Translations under genes and position numbers: made by a program
Origin: JAJPHW01 sp963771505
Lineage (GTDB): Bacteria; Acidobacteriota; Terriglobia; Terriglobales; Acidobacteriaceae
DNA: 64,000 nucleotides
Assembly: GCA_963771505.1 (NCBI GenBank)
Contig: CAVYTO010000006.1
Coordinates: 372,001 to 436,000 of the forward strand
Direction: 5' to 3'
The notes under the pieces: generated by a model
What the model saw: the letters and a program-made list of their open reading frames with translations, nothing else
The model's database searches: none
What the model was told of the DNA's origin: nothing
In this document: one piece after another, positions 17,506 through 26,146 of the stretch
Layout: every line of letters begins with the position of its first letter
How positions within the stretch are numbered: the first letter of the stretch is position 1

Positions 17506-18405
17506 TCAGCTGGCTTGCGGCACTGCCACTTCAAGAACACGGAGCCCGTAGCGCCCATCGACCACGACAACTTCGCCGCGGGCGATCAGCTTTCCATCCA
17601 GAAGCAAGTCCGCTGGATCCTGCACTTGGCGGTCGAGTTCGACGACAGAGCCGGGACCAAGATCGAAAATGTCCCGCAAGATCATGGTTTGGCCGCCGAA
17701 TCGCAGGGTCACTTCCAGTTCGGCTTCGAGGACGACATCCAGCTTGGCGCCTTCCGGCAAAGCCGGCGAGACCGGCTCTGGATGCACATCAGGCGGTGCC
17801 GTAGCCGGCTGAGCAACAGCGCCGCGTTCAGCTGTCAACAAAATGGCATGCAGAGCGGCGCTGATCTGCCATTCCAATTGCAGATTCAGATTGGGTTCAG
17901 AGCTTGCAGAGAGCCATCCGCTGGCCGCCGATGACCATGTGACCGGAGGCGCACCTTCAATTCGTAGCTGCACCTCCCCGTACCGCGGTGCAAGCGCGGT
18001 CGCGGTTTGTCCGGCTGCTTGCCGAAGCAATTCCTCAGCGGCTTCTCGGTACTCCTGCGTGAACTCAGCCTCAGGGTTAGGCGACTCTCCAAGAAGGGTC
18101 TGTGCGGCCGTCACCGCGGCGGCCGCAGGTAAACGGACCGCCATTTCTCCGCGAAGCGCGCCCGCCGCGGTTACCACCAAGCAGAGGTCGGTCTCGGCCC
18201 GGGCGGTCGCTAGAGGGCTTGCTGGATCCAGCGCGCTGAGGGTAACGGAGCGGCCAGCAATTTGGCTCACAACCTCGCCCAATGCCGTCGCCCACACTTC
18301 AACGTAAGCAGCCGCCGCAGATGAAACGCCTGATGAACTTGCTGTCGGCGCCGAAGGCTCGCTTGCCTCGGCGATGGGGGCTTCCTGTGGAGCTGAATCG
18401 GTCAT
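17506..18405 (-). CDS. fliN: FliN/FliY-type flagellar motor switch protein (long form)
   Basis: The 299 residues comprise a poorly conserved N-terminal region of about 210 residues and a C-terminal SpoA (FliN) domain at about 220-290: KLDVVLEAELEVTLRFGGQT, LDRQVQDPADLLLDGKLIAR and VDGRYGLRVLEV. The middle (about 60-150, ALRGEMAVRLPAAAAVTAAQ) looks like a weak CheC/FliY-type phosphatase domain, but no catalytic motif can be claimed. FliN forms the bottom of the C-ring and binds export chaperones and CheY. It overlaps the end of fliM by four bases. A second, short FliN is at 25627-25911, so this genome carries at least two FliN-type proteins. Confidence 0.85.
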   Translation of the reverse strand: MTDSAPQEAPIAEASEPSAPTASSSGVSSAAAAYVEVWATALGEVVSQIAGRSVTLSALDPASPLATARAETDLCLVVTAAGALRGEMAVRLPAAAAVTAAQTLLGESPNPEAEFTQEYREAAEELLRQAAGQTATALAPRYGEVQLRIEGAPPVTWSSAASGWLSASSEPNLNLQLEWQISAALHAILLTAERGAVAQPATAPPDVHPEPVSPALPEGAKLDVVLEAELEVTLRFGGQTMILRDIFDLGPGSVVELDRQVQDPADLLLDGKLIARGEVVVVDGRYGLRVLEVAVPQAS

Positions 18406-19388
18406 AGGCCGGGCCGTCCTTTAGGGTCGTCGACAGGCGCAAATCTGACTAACTGGGCAGCACGCGTCTGCGCCTGCCGAACCACGGAAGATTCGAAAAG
18501 GGGTTTGTCCGCGACCCGCAGCAACGCCGGGCGGTCAGAGCGCTCCCGCGTGATCAAAATTCCCCCTGGCGACATGCGGGCGAGGTCACGAACCGGCACA
18601 GCAGAAAGAGTGACGGAAAGATCAACGCGAAAAGGACATTGCAGCAAGCGCATCTGAAGCCGCGCCCGCGCCACAGGTGAAATGCTCTGCGCCCTCCCCG
18701 CCCGGGCAAATCCGGCGGAGATACCCCGCAATAACGCATTTGCCGCTAGAGCCGGAACCATGAGATTCAAAGTCCCCCGGCTCTCCGCAACCCTAATCTC
18801 AAAGCTCAGACAGAGAGTTTTTTCCTCGCGTGGAAGCAGTCTGCTCACCTGTTCCGGCAGGCATCTCTTTTCGAATTGAAATTCAAGAGACAGCGCGTGC
18901 CAGGCAGTCTGCAACTCGCGGCAGATAATCCGCAGCACGGTCTCCAGTATTTGTTCCTCAATCGCCGTAACCTGCCGGTCCGGAGCCTGGCTGGCTTTGC
19001 CGTCTCCGCCCAAAAGAATCTCGATCAGGGGCAGCGCCACGGCAAAATCCATTTGCAAAAGAGCGGTGACGTTCACTGGAGTCAAAGCGCACGAAGCCAG
19101 ATACGTGACCTCCGGAATGCGGCGAAGAAATTCAGCGTAGGTGAGGTGCTCCGCCGACACGAGGGCAGCGCTAAACTCAATTCGCAGATACGCCGCAATT
19201 GAATGGCTCAAGTTGCGCGCGAAAATTTCGTGCATTTGGCTGATCGCCTGCAACTGCTCGCGGCCAATCTGGCCCGCTTGCCGCACGTCCCACCGTAAAA
19301 CGGCAGCGCGAGGTTTAACGTCCGGCGTCGCTCCGCGCGCGGCGCGCAGCATGGCATCGATTTCGTCCTGATTGAGTACACGCTTCAT
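18402..19388 (-). CDS. fliM: FliM flagellar motor switch protein
   Basis: The 328 residues begin LNQDEIDAMLRAARG, the N-terminal EIDALL-type motif through which FliM binds phosphorylated CheY. The middle domain (about 45-235) follows, with LSHSIAAYLRIEFSAALVSA and MDFAVALPLIEILLGGDGKA. The C-terminal SpoA domain comes last (VDLSVTLSAVPVRDLARMSP). FliM is the C-ring subunit that transmits the chemotaxis signal to motor direction. It sits 24 bases after fliA and overlaps fliN. Length is normal. Keeping the CheY-binding motif implies a functional CheY somewhere in the genome, although none is certain in this window. Confidence 0.95.
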   Translation of the reverse strand: MKRVLNQDEIDAMLRAARGATPDVKPRAAVLRWDVRQAGQIGREQLQAISQMHEIFARNLSHSIAAYLRIEFSAALVSAEHLTYAEFLRRIPEVTYLASCALTPVNVTALLQMDFAVALPLIEILLGGDGKASQAPDRQVTAIEEQILETVLRIICRELQTAWHALSLEFQFEKRCLPEQVSRLLPREEKTLCLSFEIRVAESRGTLNLMVPALAANALLRGISAGFARAGRAQSISPVARARLQMRLLQCPFRVDLSVTLSAVPVRDLARMSPGGILITRERSDRPALLRVADKPLFESSVVRQAQTRAAQLVRFAPVDDPKGRPGL

Positions 19389-19412
19389 AAGCGCCTCGAA
19401 AAAGACTCCGCG

Positions 19413-20294
19413 TTACGCGCCACTCGCGGCTCCACGTGCCTCATCCCCCTGACGGCCTGTGCGATTGATTTCAGCGAGACGCGCGCGTAAACGCACGACG
19501 GCCATTGAGTGAATTTGTGAAACCCGCGATTCGCCCACTCCCAATGCGGCGCCGACTTCTTTCATCGTCAATTCTTCGTAGTAGTAGAGCGCAAGCACTT
19601 GGCGTTCTTTCTCTGGTAGGTCCTGAATGGCCCGGGCCAGCAAGTCCTTCATTTCGGAGCGCAGGCAGAGAACCAGCGGAGTCTCTTCCGGATTGTCTGG
19701 AAGGTATTCGCACAAGTCCTCCTCCTGGCCGTCGCGCGGAGATAGCACGCGTAAACTACCCACCTCCAACCCGTCGATCTCCCCCAAGAGGAGTTGCAAA
19801 CCGCGAAGGTCCATGCCTAACTCGGCCGCCAACTCAGGCTCGCTTGGGTTGCGCCCGAGTTGCGAGCGCAGCTTGTTGTGGGCTTCTTCGATCCGCCGGC
19901 CCTTGCGACGCAGGTCGCGCGGACTCCAGTCCATTTCCCGCAAGCTGTCGAGAATGGCTCCCCGAATCCTGAATTTCGCGTAGGAACCGAATTGAACGTG
20001 CTTGCCACGGTCGAACTTATTGAGGGCGTCAATCAGGCCAAGAACTCCCGCGTGAACGAGATCTTCAAATGGAACGTGGCGCGGAAGCCGTTCGTGGATG
20101 CGGCGCGCCAGATAGCGCACCTGCGGCAACTGTTCCGTCAGCAGTCGTTCCCGCTCTTCTTCGTCATCCCACGCGGCGTAGGCTTTCTGCGATGCCTTGG
20201 CAGAGGCGTGGGAGTCCGGTTGTGGTGCGGCTTGTGGAGTAGCTTGAGTCATTGCATCCTCATGGCGTTTTTTCTGTGGAAGCGGGGTGTTCAT
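19413..20294 (-). CDS. fliA: FliA/WhiG-family RNA polymerase sigma factor (sigma-28)
   Basis: The 293 residues begin with a charged tail of about 45. Sigma region 2 follows (LARRIHERLPRHVPFEDLVH, GVLGLIDALNKFD, FGSYAKFRIRGAILDSLREM), then region 3 and region 4 with the helix-turn-helix (MKEVGAALGVGESRVSQIHS). This is the FliA class, which directs late flagellar and chemotaxis genes. Its start overlaps the flhA stop by four bases (20291-20294), which supports the long start. In many bacteria flhF and flhG lie between flhA and fliA; here they are missing. Confidence 0.95.
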   Translation of the reverse strand: MNTPLPQKKRHEDAMTQATPQAAPQPDSHASAKASQKAYAAWDDEEERERLLTEQLPQVRYLARRIHERLPRHVPFEDLVHAGVLGLIDALNKFDRGKHVQFGSYAKFRIRGAILDSLREMDWSPRDLRRKGRRIEEAHNKLRSQLGRNPSEPELAAELGMDLRGLQLLLGEIDGLEVGSLRVLSPRDGQEEDLCEYLPDNPEETPLVLCLRSEMKDLLARAIQDLPEKERQVLALYYYEELTMKEVGAALGVGESRVSQIHSMAVVRLRARLAEINRTGRQGDEARGAASGA

Positions 20295-22363
20295 TTCAAC
20301 GTCCCCAGCGACTGCACTTGAATGACGGCGGGAATCTCGGCAGGCGAAAGTACGACCAGCTTCGGAACAAAGGGTTCAAGCAGCCGTTTCAGGTAATAAC
20401 GCGCTGGAGTGGCACAGAGCAGCACCGGACTGGCCACGTCCACTTGTTCTCCGCCTACCCGGCGCAATCCTTCGAGAATTTGCCGGACGAGCGACGGCTG
20501 AAGCCCCGCGCCATGGCCGGCGGATGATTGCGGTTGAAATGCCCGGTTGAGTTCGTCTTCTAAAGCGGGCTCGAGCGTAACCACGCGCAGTCCGCCCTCG
20601 GGAGTAAGCAACGGGCGTACGAGAGCACGGCCCAGCACCTGCCGTACAGCTTCAACCAGGATCACCGGATTCTTTCCGCCGGGTGCGGTATCGAGCAGGG
20701 TTTCGAGGATCGTGGAAAGATCGCGAATCGATACCTGCTCGCGCAACAATTGCTGTAGCACCTTTTGCACCTCGCCTAGCGACAGGACTTTGGGAACGAG
20801 TTCTTCTAACAACTTCGGTTGGGTTTCGCCCAGACGATCCAGCAGCCGTTTAGTTTCCTGCCGCGTCAGCAATTCCGAAGCATGTTGCTTGATGACTTCC
20901 GCCATATGCGTCGCCAGCACCGAAGTCTGGTCGACGACGGCAAAGCCGTTGGCCAAAGCTTCGGTCTGCAGGCCGGGAGCAATCCACAATGCCGAAACTC
21001 CAAAGGCGGGCTCGCGCGTCGGGCGGCCGGGCAGCGGCGGAGCGGAAACTTCCGAGCTGATGGCCAGCAGATTGTCCTCGTGCATCTCCCAGCGCGCCAC
21101 TTCGACTCCGCGCAGCGATATCACGTACTCGCGGGGTTTCAGTCGAGTATTGTCGGTGATGTGGACTGGCGGGACGATGAAGCCCAGTTGCTGCGCCAGG
21201 CTGCCACGCAGTGCTTTCACTCGCGCCAGCAATTGGCCTCCGCGCTGCACGTCAACCAGCGAAACGAGTCCGTAGCCCACTTCGAGGCCGAGTTCGTCGA
21301 GCTTTAGCAGATCTTCAATCGACTCTGCCGGCTTCTTGTCCTTGTCCTTTTCCTTGGATTCATTCTTCGCCGCGTCGCCTTCCTCGGCAGAGGGCTGAGA
21401 CTTAATACGCCAGCCAAGCCCCCCAGCCACAGCGGCCATCAATAGAAAGGAAATTTTTGGCAGACCGGGAATGGCGGCGAGCGAAAGCATCACTGCGCCC
21501 GCAATCAGCAGGGGCCGCCGCCCGGAGAACAACTGCTTTCCCAAATCTCCAGCCAGACTGGTCCCGGTCGAAGCGCGGGTCAGCACCATGGCGCCGGCCA
21601 TTGAAACCAGCAACGATGGAATCATCGTTACCAGCCCGTCCCCTACTGTCAAAACCGTGTAAGTCTTTAACGCTTCGGCAAAAGGAATGTCGAGTTGGAA
21701 GACGCCGATCAGAAATCCGGCGATAATATTGACCGCGGTGATCAGTATGGTGGCCAGCGAGTCGCGCTGATTGAAACGCGCTGCACCGTCCATCGCCCCA
21801 TAAAACTCAGCTTCGTGGGCGATTTGTTCGCGGCGCCGTCTGGCCGCAGCCTCATCGATCAATCCCGCATTCAAGTCGGAGTCGATCGCCATCTGCTTGC
21901 CCGGCAGGGCATCGAGTGTGAAGCGCGCCGTAACTTCGGCGGTGCGTACCGCGCCATGGCTCACCACAATAAACTGGATAGCGATGAGCGCGATGAACAG
22001 CACAAAGCCCACTACATAGTTGCCGCCAACGACGAACTGGCCGAATGCTTCGATCACCCGTCCGGCAGCGCTTGCGCCTTCGTTTCCGTGCAGCAGTATC
22101 CGGCGGCTCGATGCCAGATTCAGCGACAGACGAAACAGGGTAAGCAGCAGCAGTAAGCTGGGGAAAACGGAAAATTGTGCCGGACGCTGAATGTGGATGG
22201 CGGAAAGAAACACCAGAATCGAAGCCGCCAGGCTAGCGGCTAGCAACAAATCGAGTAAGAACGATGGCATGGGGACCAGCATCACGAACACCAACCCCAC
22301 CGCTGCCACCGGCACCAGCCAATCCGCGAAACGCTGCCGTGAAACCGCCGCTATCTCTGCCAT
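20291..22363 (-). CDS. flhA: FlhA flagellar export gate protein
   Basis: This 690-residue protein has about eight membrane helices in the first 310 residues (LVFVMLVPMPSFLLDLLLAA, FVVGGNYVVGFVLFIALIAI). A large soluble C-terminal domain (about 345-690) docks chaperone-substrate complexes at the export gate. Family patterns include SEVTARFTLDALPGKQMAID-like sequence (here TARFTLDALPGKQMAIDSDL), followed by GLIDEAAARRRR. Together with FlhB and FliPQR it forms the proton-driven flagellar type III export machine. flhB ends three bases upstream. Length is normal. Confidence 0.97.
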   Translation of the reverse strand: MAEIAAVSRQRFADWLVPVAAVGLVFVMLVPMPSFLLDLLLAASLAASILVFLSAIHIQRPAQFSVFPSLLLLLTLFRLSLNLASSRRILLHGNEGASAAGRVIEAFGQFVVGGNYVVGFVLFIALIAIQFIVVSHGAVRTAEVTARFTLDALPGKQMAIDSDLNAGLIDEAAARRRREQIAHEAEFYGAMDGAARFNQRDSLATILITAVNIIAGFLIGVFQLDIPFAEALKTYTVLTVGDGLVTMIPSLLVSMAGAMVLTRASTGTSLAGDLGKQLFSGRRPLLIAGAVMLSLAAIPGLPKISFLLMAAVAGGLGWRIKSQPSAEEGDAAKNESKEKDKDKKPAESIEDLLKLDELGLEVGYGLVSLVDVQRGGQLLARVKALRGSLAQQLGFIVPPVHITDNTRLKPREYVISLRGVEVARWEMHEDNLLAISSEVSAPPLPGRPTREPAFGVSALWIAPGLQTEALANGFAVVDQTSVLATHMAEVIKQHASELLTRQETKRLLDRLGETQPKLLEELVPKVLSLGEVQKVLQQLLREQVSIRDLSTILETLLDTAPGGKNPVILVEAVRQVLGRALVRPLLTPEGGLRVVTLEPALEDELNRAFQPQSSAGHGAGLQPSLVRQILEGLRRVGGEQVDVASPVLLCATPARYYLKRLLEPFVPKLVVLSPAEIPAVIQVQSLGTLK

Positions 22364-22366
22364 TGG

Positions 22367-23455
22367 CTAGCCCACCTTCCCCGCCGGGGCATTCTGAACT
22401 GACTTTTGTGCCCGCTCCTGCGCCCGATAGATGGCGGCCAGAATTGCTGCAACCACGGCATAGAGTTTCGGGGGAATCGCCTGCCCGACTTCTACCGCGC
22501 GGTAGAGCGCATGCGCCAGCGGCAGATTCTCGACCAGCGGAATGCCCTGCCACAGGGCCACCCGCTTAATCTGCTGGGCGAACAGGTTGCGCCCTTTCGC
22601 GACCACGACGGGAGCGTTCATCGCCGGGCGGTATTCGATGGCTATCGCGAATTCGTCCGGATTCGTGATCACGACGGTCGCCCGCTTAACCTGCTCGAGC
22701 ATCCGTTTGCGATGGGTCTGGCGGCGCAAGCGGCGTATCCGGCCCTTGATGGCTGGATTTCCCTCGGTCTCTTTATGTTCGTCGCGGAGTTCCTGCTTAC
22801 TCATCTTCAACTGCCCGGCCATGCGTTGCCGTTCGAGAAAATAATCTGCCCCAGACCAGACGAGGAGTACGAGCGCCGCCTTCCACGCAACTTCAAATAC
22901 GCGGGCCGCCGCAAACGCCATCAGGGCCTGCGCGCGCATACGGCTGGCCCCCGGCAGCTTTCCCCAATCGCGCACCAGAATTGCGCTCGCGATCCACACG
23001 ATCGCGGCTCCGGGAAGCAGCGACTTCAACAAGCGGCTGAGCGCCGAAAGCGAAAACAGTTGTTTGACCCGCTCGACCGGATTGAAGTGAGCCAGGTTCG
23101 GCTGCAATGCGGCGGGAGAAAATACCAACCCTCCCTGTGCGATCGCGGACACAAGGGCCACGATCCAGCTCAGGCCCGCCGCGAGGCTTGCCGCGCGGAG
23201 CACGGCATATCCTGCCCCAGCCAGGAGGCGTGGGCCGGTGTCGAGGTCGCCGCTCAGGGCTGCGATCGAAAGATCGTGACGCAAAATCCCCCGCCAATAT
23301 CCCGGCAGCATCGTCGCTTGTGCAGCGAGAACCATAATCGTCGTCATCACCGCGAGGCTTCCCATCAATTCGCGGCTGCGCACAACCTGGCCCTGTTCGC
23401 GGGCCTTCTGTCGCCGTCGCGGGGTTGCCTGTTCGGTTTTTTGCTCGCCTGCCAT
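22367..23455 (-). CDS. flhB: FlhB flagellar export switch protein with unusual cleavage site
   Basis: The 362 residues start with the usual basic N-terminus (EQKTEQATPRRRQKAREQGQ). Four membrane helices occupy about residues 30-210, then comes the cytoplasmic domain. FlhB normally cleaves itself between Asn and Pro of an NPTH motif, which switches export from hook to filament proteins. Here the site reads NPDEFAIAIEY (Asn265-Pro266), so the threonine and histidine are Asp and Glu. The rest of the cytoplasmic domain is conserved (VVAKGRNLFAQQIKR, PLVENLPLAHALYR). It ends three bases before flhA and starts seven bases after fliR. Confidence 0.95.
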   Translation of the reverse strand: MAGEQKTEQATPRRRQKAREQGQVVRSRELMGSLAVMTTIMVLAAQATMLPGYWRGILRHDLSIAALSGDLDTGPRLLAGAGYAVLRAASLAAGLSWIVALVSAIAQGGLVFSPAALQPNLAHFNPVERVKQLFSLSALSRLLKSLLPGAAIVWIASAILVRDWGKLPGASRMRAQALMAFAAARVFEVAWKAALVLLVWSGADYFLERQRMAGQLKMSKQELRDEHKETEGNPAIKGRIRRLRRQTHRKRMLEQVKRATVVITNPDEFAIAIEYRPAMNAPVVVAKGRNLFAQQIKRVALWQGIPLVENLPLAHALYRAVEVGQAIPPKLYAVVAAILAAIYRAQERAQKSVQNAPAGKVG

Positions 23456-23462
23456 CCCACCT

Positions 23463-24227
23463 TCACTTCAACGCGCGCAGAGCGGCGCTTCCCAAACTCA
23501 GACCGTGAGCAAACTCGTGCTCGAACATGCGCGGCCATAGGGCAAGCGAAGCCGCCAGCACGCTCAAGCCCAAAATGCTTTTCACCGACAAGCCCAAAAA
23601 AAGGACCGGCATCTGCGGGGCAGCCCGCGCCAAAAAACCCAGCGCAACATCCGCCGTGAGAGTCGCAACCATGACCGGGCCTGCCATGCGCAGTCCAGTT
23701 GCCCAGACGGAACTCGCCGCGCCCAGCAGAAGCGGGCACCAATCTCCGCCGAAGTGAAGGCTCCCCGGCGGCAACTCTGAAAAACTGGCCGCGATTTGCC
23801 GTAGCAACCAGTGGTGAACGTTCAATTGCAGCAGGACAAGCGTGGCCACAAGCTGGTTCAAGAGCGCCAGTACCGGTGTGTCCGCCTGGGTCTGCGGATC
23901 GAGAATCGTCACCAGAGAAAACCCCGTTTGCACCCCGAGAATCTGGCCCGCAAATTCCGCCGCGTCAAACAAGAACTGCACTGTCATCCCGAGAACCAGG
24001 CCAATCATCAGCTCCCCAAGCAGGGCCGTGCATGACCAGGGAAAACTGGTCGCATGCCCGCGGTAAGCGGGATAGAGAACGACGGTGAGCGCAAGCGTCA
24101 ACGCGGCCTTCAGTGGAATGGGCAACGACTGGCTGCCAAGAAATGGTGCGAACATCATGAGGCCGCTGATTCGACAGCCAGCGAAAGCTACCGCCGCGAT
24201 GATGGCTTCGAGATGAAACGCTTCCAT
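23463..24227 (-). CDS. fliR: FliR flagellar export gate protein
   Basis: I choose ATG 24227 (MEAFHLEAIIAAVAFAGCRI); the frame stays open to 24380, but the extra 51 residues look random and would overlap fliQ. The 254-residue product has about six membrane helices and typical FliR segments (ISGLMMFAPFLGSQSLPIPL, GELMIGLVLGMTVQFLFDAA, GQILGVQTGFSLVTILDPQT). FliR joins FliP and FliQ in the export gate core. The 83 bases between its start and the end of fliQ hold nothing recognisable. Confidence 0.94.
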   Translation of the reverse strand: MEAFHLEAIIAAVAFAGCRISGLMMFAPFLGSQSLPIPLKAALTLALTVVLYPAYRGHATSFPWSCTALLGELMIGLVLGMTVQFLFDAAEFAGQILGVQTGFSLVTILDPQTQADTPVLALLNQLVATLVLLQLNVHHWLLRQIAASFSELPPGSLHFGGDWCPLLLGAASSVWATGLRMAGPVMVATLTADVALGFLARAAPQMPVLFLGLSVKSILGLSVLAASLALWPRMFEHEFAHGLSLGSAALRALK

Positions 24228-24310
24228 CTTTTTCCTGGTTCCCTGGTTCCCTGATTTCCTGACTTCTTGTTCCCGTGTCGTTGTCTCAACCGCCGTTTGC
24301 GCTCTCGTCC

Positions 24311-24580
24311 CTAACGCAGATAGGGACGGAAGTCGGAAAAGAGCGCAATCGTGAACCATCCCAAGCGCCGCACCATCCACGGCACCAACACCAGCGTCGC
24401 TACGGCTACGGCCGCAAGGCGCGGAACGGTCGACAACGTCTGGTCCTGAAGCGAAGTCAACACCTGGACGACACTAATGACCAAGCTCACCACGGCCGCA
24501 ATCGCAAGCAGCGGCGCAGCCATCCAGAGAGCCGCTTCGAGGGTCTTGCGGGCGAGTTCAACGACTTGCGCGCTTTCCAT
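24311..24580 (-). CDS. fliQ: FliQ flagellar export gate protein
   Basis: This 89-residue protein has two membrane helices (about 15-38 and 52-75) separated by a short polar loop with the family pattern VLTSLQDQTLSTVPRLAAVA. FliQ packs around FliP and FliR in the core of the flagellar export gate. It begins seven bases after the fliP stop. Length and topology are exactly those of the family. Confidence 0.93.
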   Translation of the reverse strand: MESAQVVELARKTLEAALWMAAPLLAIAAVVSLVISVVQVLTSLQDQTLSTVPRLAAVAVATLVLVPWMVRRLGWFTIALFSDFRPYLR

Positions 24581-24587
24581 TTCGACC

Positions 24588-25361
24588 TCAGCTAAAACTT
24601 TTCATCAGCGAACCGATCAGCAGATTCCATCCGTCAACCATTACAAAGAGGAAAATCTTCAATGGAGTTGAAATCACGACCGGCGGTAGTTGCAGCATGC
24701 CAACCGAAGTCGTGACCGCGGCCACCGCCATGTCAACAACCAGAAACGGAAGATAAAGCACCGCCCCGATCTGAAAGCCAGCCTTCAACTCGGACACGAT
24801 GTAAGCAGGAACGACGACACGCATCGCTACATCTTCGGGACGCGCTGGCCGCGCTTCACCTGCCAGCTCCAGAAACAACGCCAAATCTTTTTCGCGGGCG
24901 AAGCGCAGCATAAAGTGGCGTAGCGGGACGCTTCCCCTCTCAACCGCCTCCATCGCGTCCACCCGACCTGCGGTAAATGGCTCGATCGCCGACTTCTGGA
25001 TCGCAGCCGCCACCGGCTGCATGAGGAAAAATGTCAGAACCAATGCCAAACCGATCAAAGTCTGATTACTCGGAGCAGTCTGCGTTCCCAGCGCCTGCCG
25101 CAGAAAGTGGAAGACGACAAGCAAGCGGGCAAACGGAGTCATCGCAAGCAGCAGAGACGGCAGCAGGGTCAGTACAGTCAAGAGAACGACAATGTTCCAG
25201 GGCGTCGAGCCCGCTCCCGTGCTATGGCCGCCCAGACTCAAAGGCAGATTAAGTGATGGTGTATGAGGTCGCACCACCGCCATAGCTGGCAAGCTCGCAA
25301 ATATGGATACAGCCCGCGCCGCGAATCGAACCAGGTTCAGCGATCGCCGCATGATTGACAT
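24588..25361 (-). CDS. fliP: FliP flagellar export gate protein
   Basis: The 257 residues begin with a cleavable signal peptide region (about 1-30). Four membrane helices follow, with family patterns LLTVLTLLPSLLLAMTPFAR, VVFHFLRQALGTQTAPSNQ and the C-terminal VDGWNLLIGSL. The FliP pentamer forms the entry of the export gate. Its start overlaps the end of fliO by 25 bases; an alternative ATG nine bases further in (MRRSLN) would also be compatible. Length is normal for the family. Confidence 0.95.
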   Translation of the reverse strand: MSIMRRSLNLVRFAARAVSIFASLPAMAVVRPHTPSLNLPLSLGGHSTGAGSTPWNIVVLLTVLTLLPSLLLAMTPFARLLVVFHFLRQALGTQTAPSNQTLIGLALVLTFFLMQPVAAAIQKSAIEPFTAGRVDAMEAVERGSVPLRHFMLRFAREKDLALFLELAGEARPARPEDVAMRVVVPAYIVSELKAGFQIGAVLYLPFLVVDMAVAAVTTSVGMLQLPPVVISTPLKIFLFVMVDGWNLLIGSLMKSFS

Positions 25362-25630
25362 CCCTTCCCGTCCGCCGCCGCCGCCGATGTCAACTGCGAC
25401 AGCAGTACCACCGCAGTGCTGGATCCACCAATCAAAAAACGCTCGCCGTCGACCTGCAGAACAGCCACGAAGCGGCGCTCTCCCAGAGAAACGGTCTCAC
25501 ACACGCGCATGCTGCTCTCCGCCCGCCGGACGCGCAATTGTTGCAACCACTGCCAGCAACGAAATCCTGTTTCTCGTGCAGAATGCATGATCCGAACGCT
25601 CGTCACAGCTGCCTCGGTTTCGATCGTCAT
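25337..25630 (-). CDS. fliO: FliO-like flagellar export gate assembly protein (short)
   Basis: Starting at ATG 25630, this 97-residue protein matches the conserved soluble part of FliO: MRVCETVSLGERRFVAVLQV, DGERFLIGGSSTAVVLLSQL. FliO helps FliP assemble. The usual N-terminal membrane helix is not evident: the first 40 residues (TEAAVTSVRIMHSARETGF...) are polar, so the form is truncated or cytosolic. Its start overlaps the stop of the short fliN by four bases and its end runs into fliP. The call rests mostly on position between fliN and fliP plus the short conserved block. Confidence 0.72.
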   Translation of the reverse strand: MTIETEAAVTSVRIMHSARETGFRCWQWLQQLRVRRAESSMRVCETVSLGERRFVAVLQVDGERFLIGGSSTAVVLLSQLTSAAAADGKGCQSCGDR

Positions 25631-25911
25631 GCCAGTTCCGTGAGCCGTACGGCAAGTCTGTCGCCGACCACGTCGAATTCCGCCCATGCAATCACTACTC
25701 CGTTTGCCCTCAAAGGCACATCCGATCCCACCGGCCAATGCGCATCGATGACCGTGTCGCGTTGCAGCGTCAGCCAATTGCATATCTTCAAACCAGGTAG
25801 CGGAATTTCGATCGAGAGCGCGCATTTGAGATCCATGACGCGCTGCCAGGCTGCGTCATCGATTACGATTGGCGGACCCGTCGGTTCCAGCGCGACCGCA
25901 ACCTCGGTCAT
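25627..25911 (-). CDS. fliN: FliN flagellar switch protein, short form
   Basis: The start is ATG 25911 behind GAGGTGGAG; a GTG at 25920 is rejected because it lies within that ribosome site. The 94-residue product is one SpoA domain: KCALSIEIPLPGLKICNWLT, LQRDTVIDAHWPVGSDVPLR, FDVVGDRLAVRLTEL. This is the usual size of a minimal FliN or the C-terminal domain of its type III homologue. It starts the fliN-fliO-fliP-fliQ-fliR run after the terminator at 26083-26131. It shares the fold with the long FliN at 17506-18405, but not the N-terminal part. Confidence 0.82.
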   Translation of the reverse strand: MTEVAVALEPTGPPIVIDDAAWQRVMDLKCALSIEIPLPGLKICNWLTLQRDTVIDAHWPVGSDVPLRANGVVIAWAEFDVVGDRLAVRLTELA

Positions 25912-26082
25912 TTTCTCCACCTCAACCTATGGGTTTGGTGAATGCACGTTGGGTTCCTCTGCGCCCTGCATGGGCACTATTCGAATTGATCTTTGTTTTC
26001 TTAGCTGGGAAGGATCAGAGCGCGAATCGGTGGGAGATTTGCACACCGGCTTCGACCATCATTGGAGACTTTTCATTAAAAA
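25912..26082. promoter_or_regulatory. Leader and presumed promoter region of the fliN-fliO-fliP operon
   Basis: These 171 bases lie between the flgE terminator and the first ATG of the fliN operon. They end with the strong GAGGTGGAG ribosome site. Because a terminator precedes them, a promoter is expected here, but no sigma-70, sigma-54 or sigma-28 pattern is clear enough to place. Confidence 0.4.
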
Positions 26083-26131
26083 CGATTAGAAATGACGGCC
26101 TCCGTTGACGGAGAACCGCCATTTCCTAATC
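26083..26131 (-). terminator. Long intrinsic terminator after flgE
   Basis: The arms are about 23 bases (26083-26105 against 26109-26131). They pair CGATTAG, AAATG, CGG and CTCCG with small bulges around a TGA loop. On the minus strand the hairpin is followed by TTTTTAATG. It begins 16 bases after the flgE stop, so it should end the flgB-to-flgE transcription unit and isolate the fliN operon. Confidence 0.8.
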
Positions 26132-26146
26132 GCGCATGCAGCGCTT

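Noticed and set aside
22406..23659. A 417-codon open frame on the + strand across flhB and fliR
   Set aside because: It is antisense to strongly conserved genes, rich in Arg, Gln and His, and has no ribosome site; a shadow frame.
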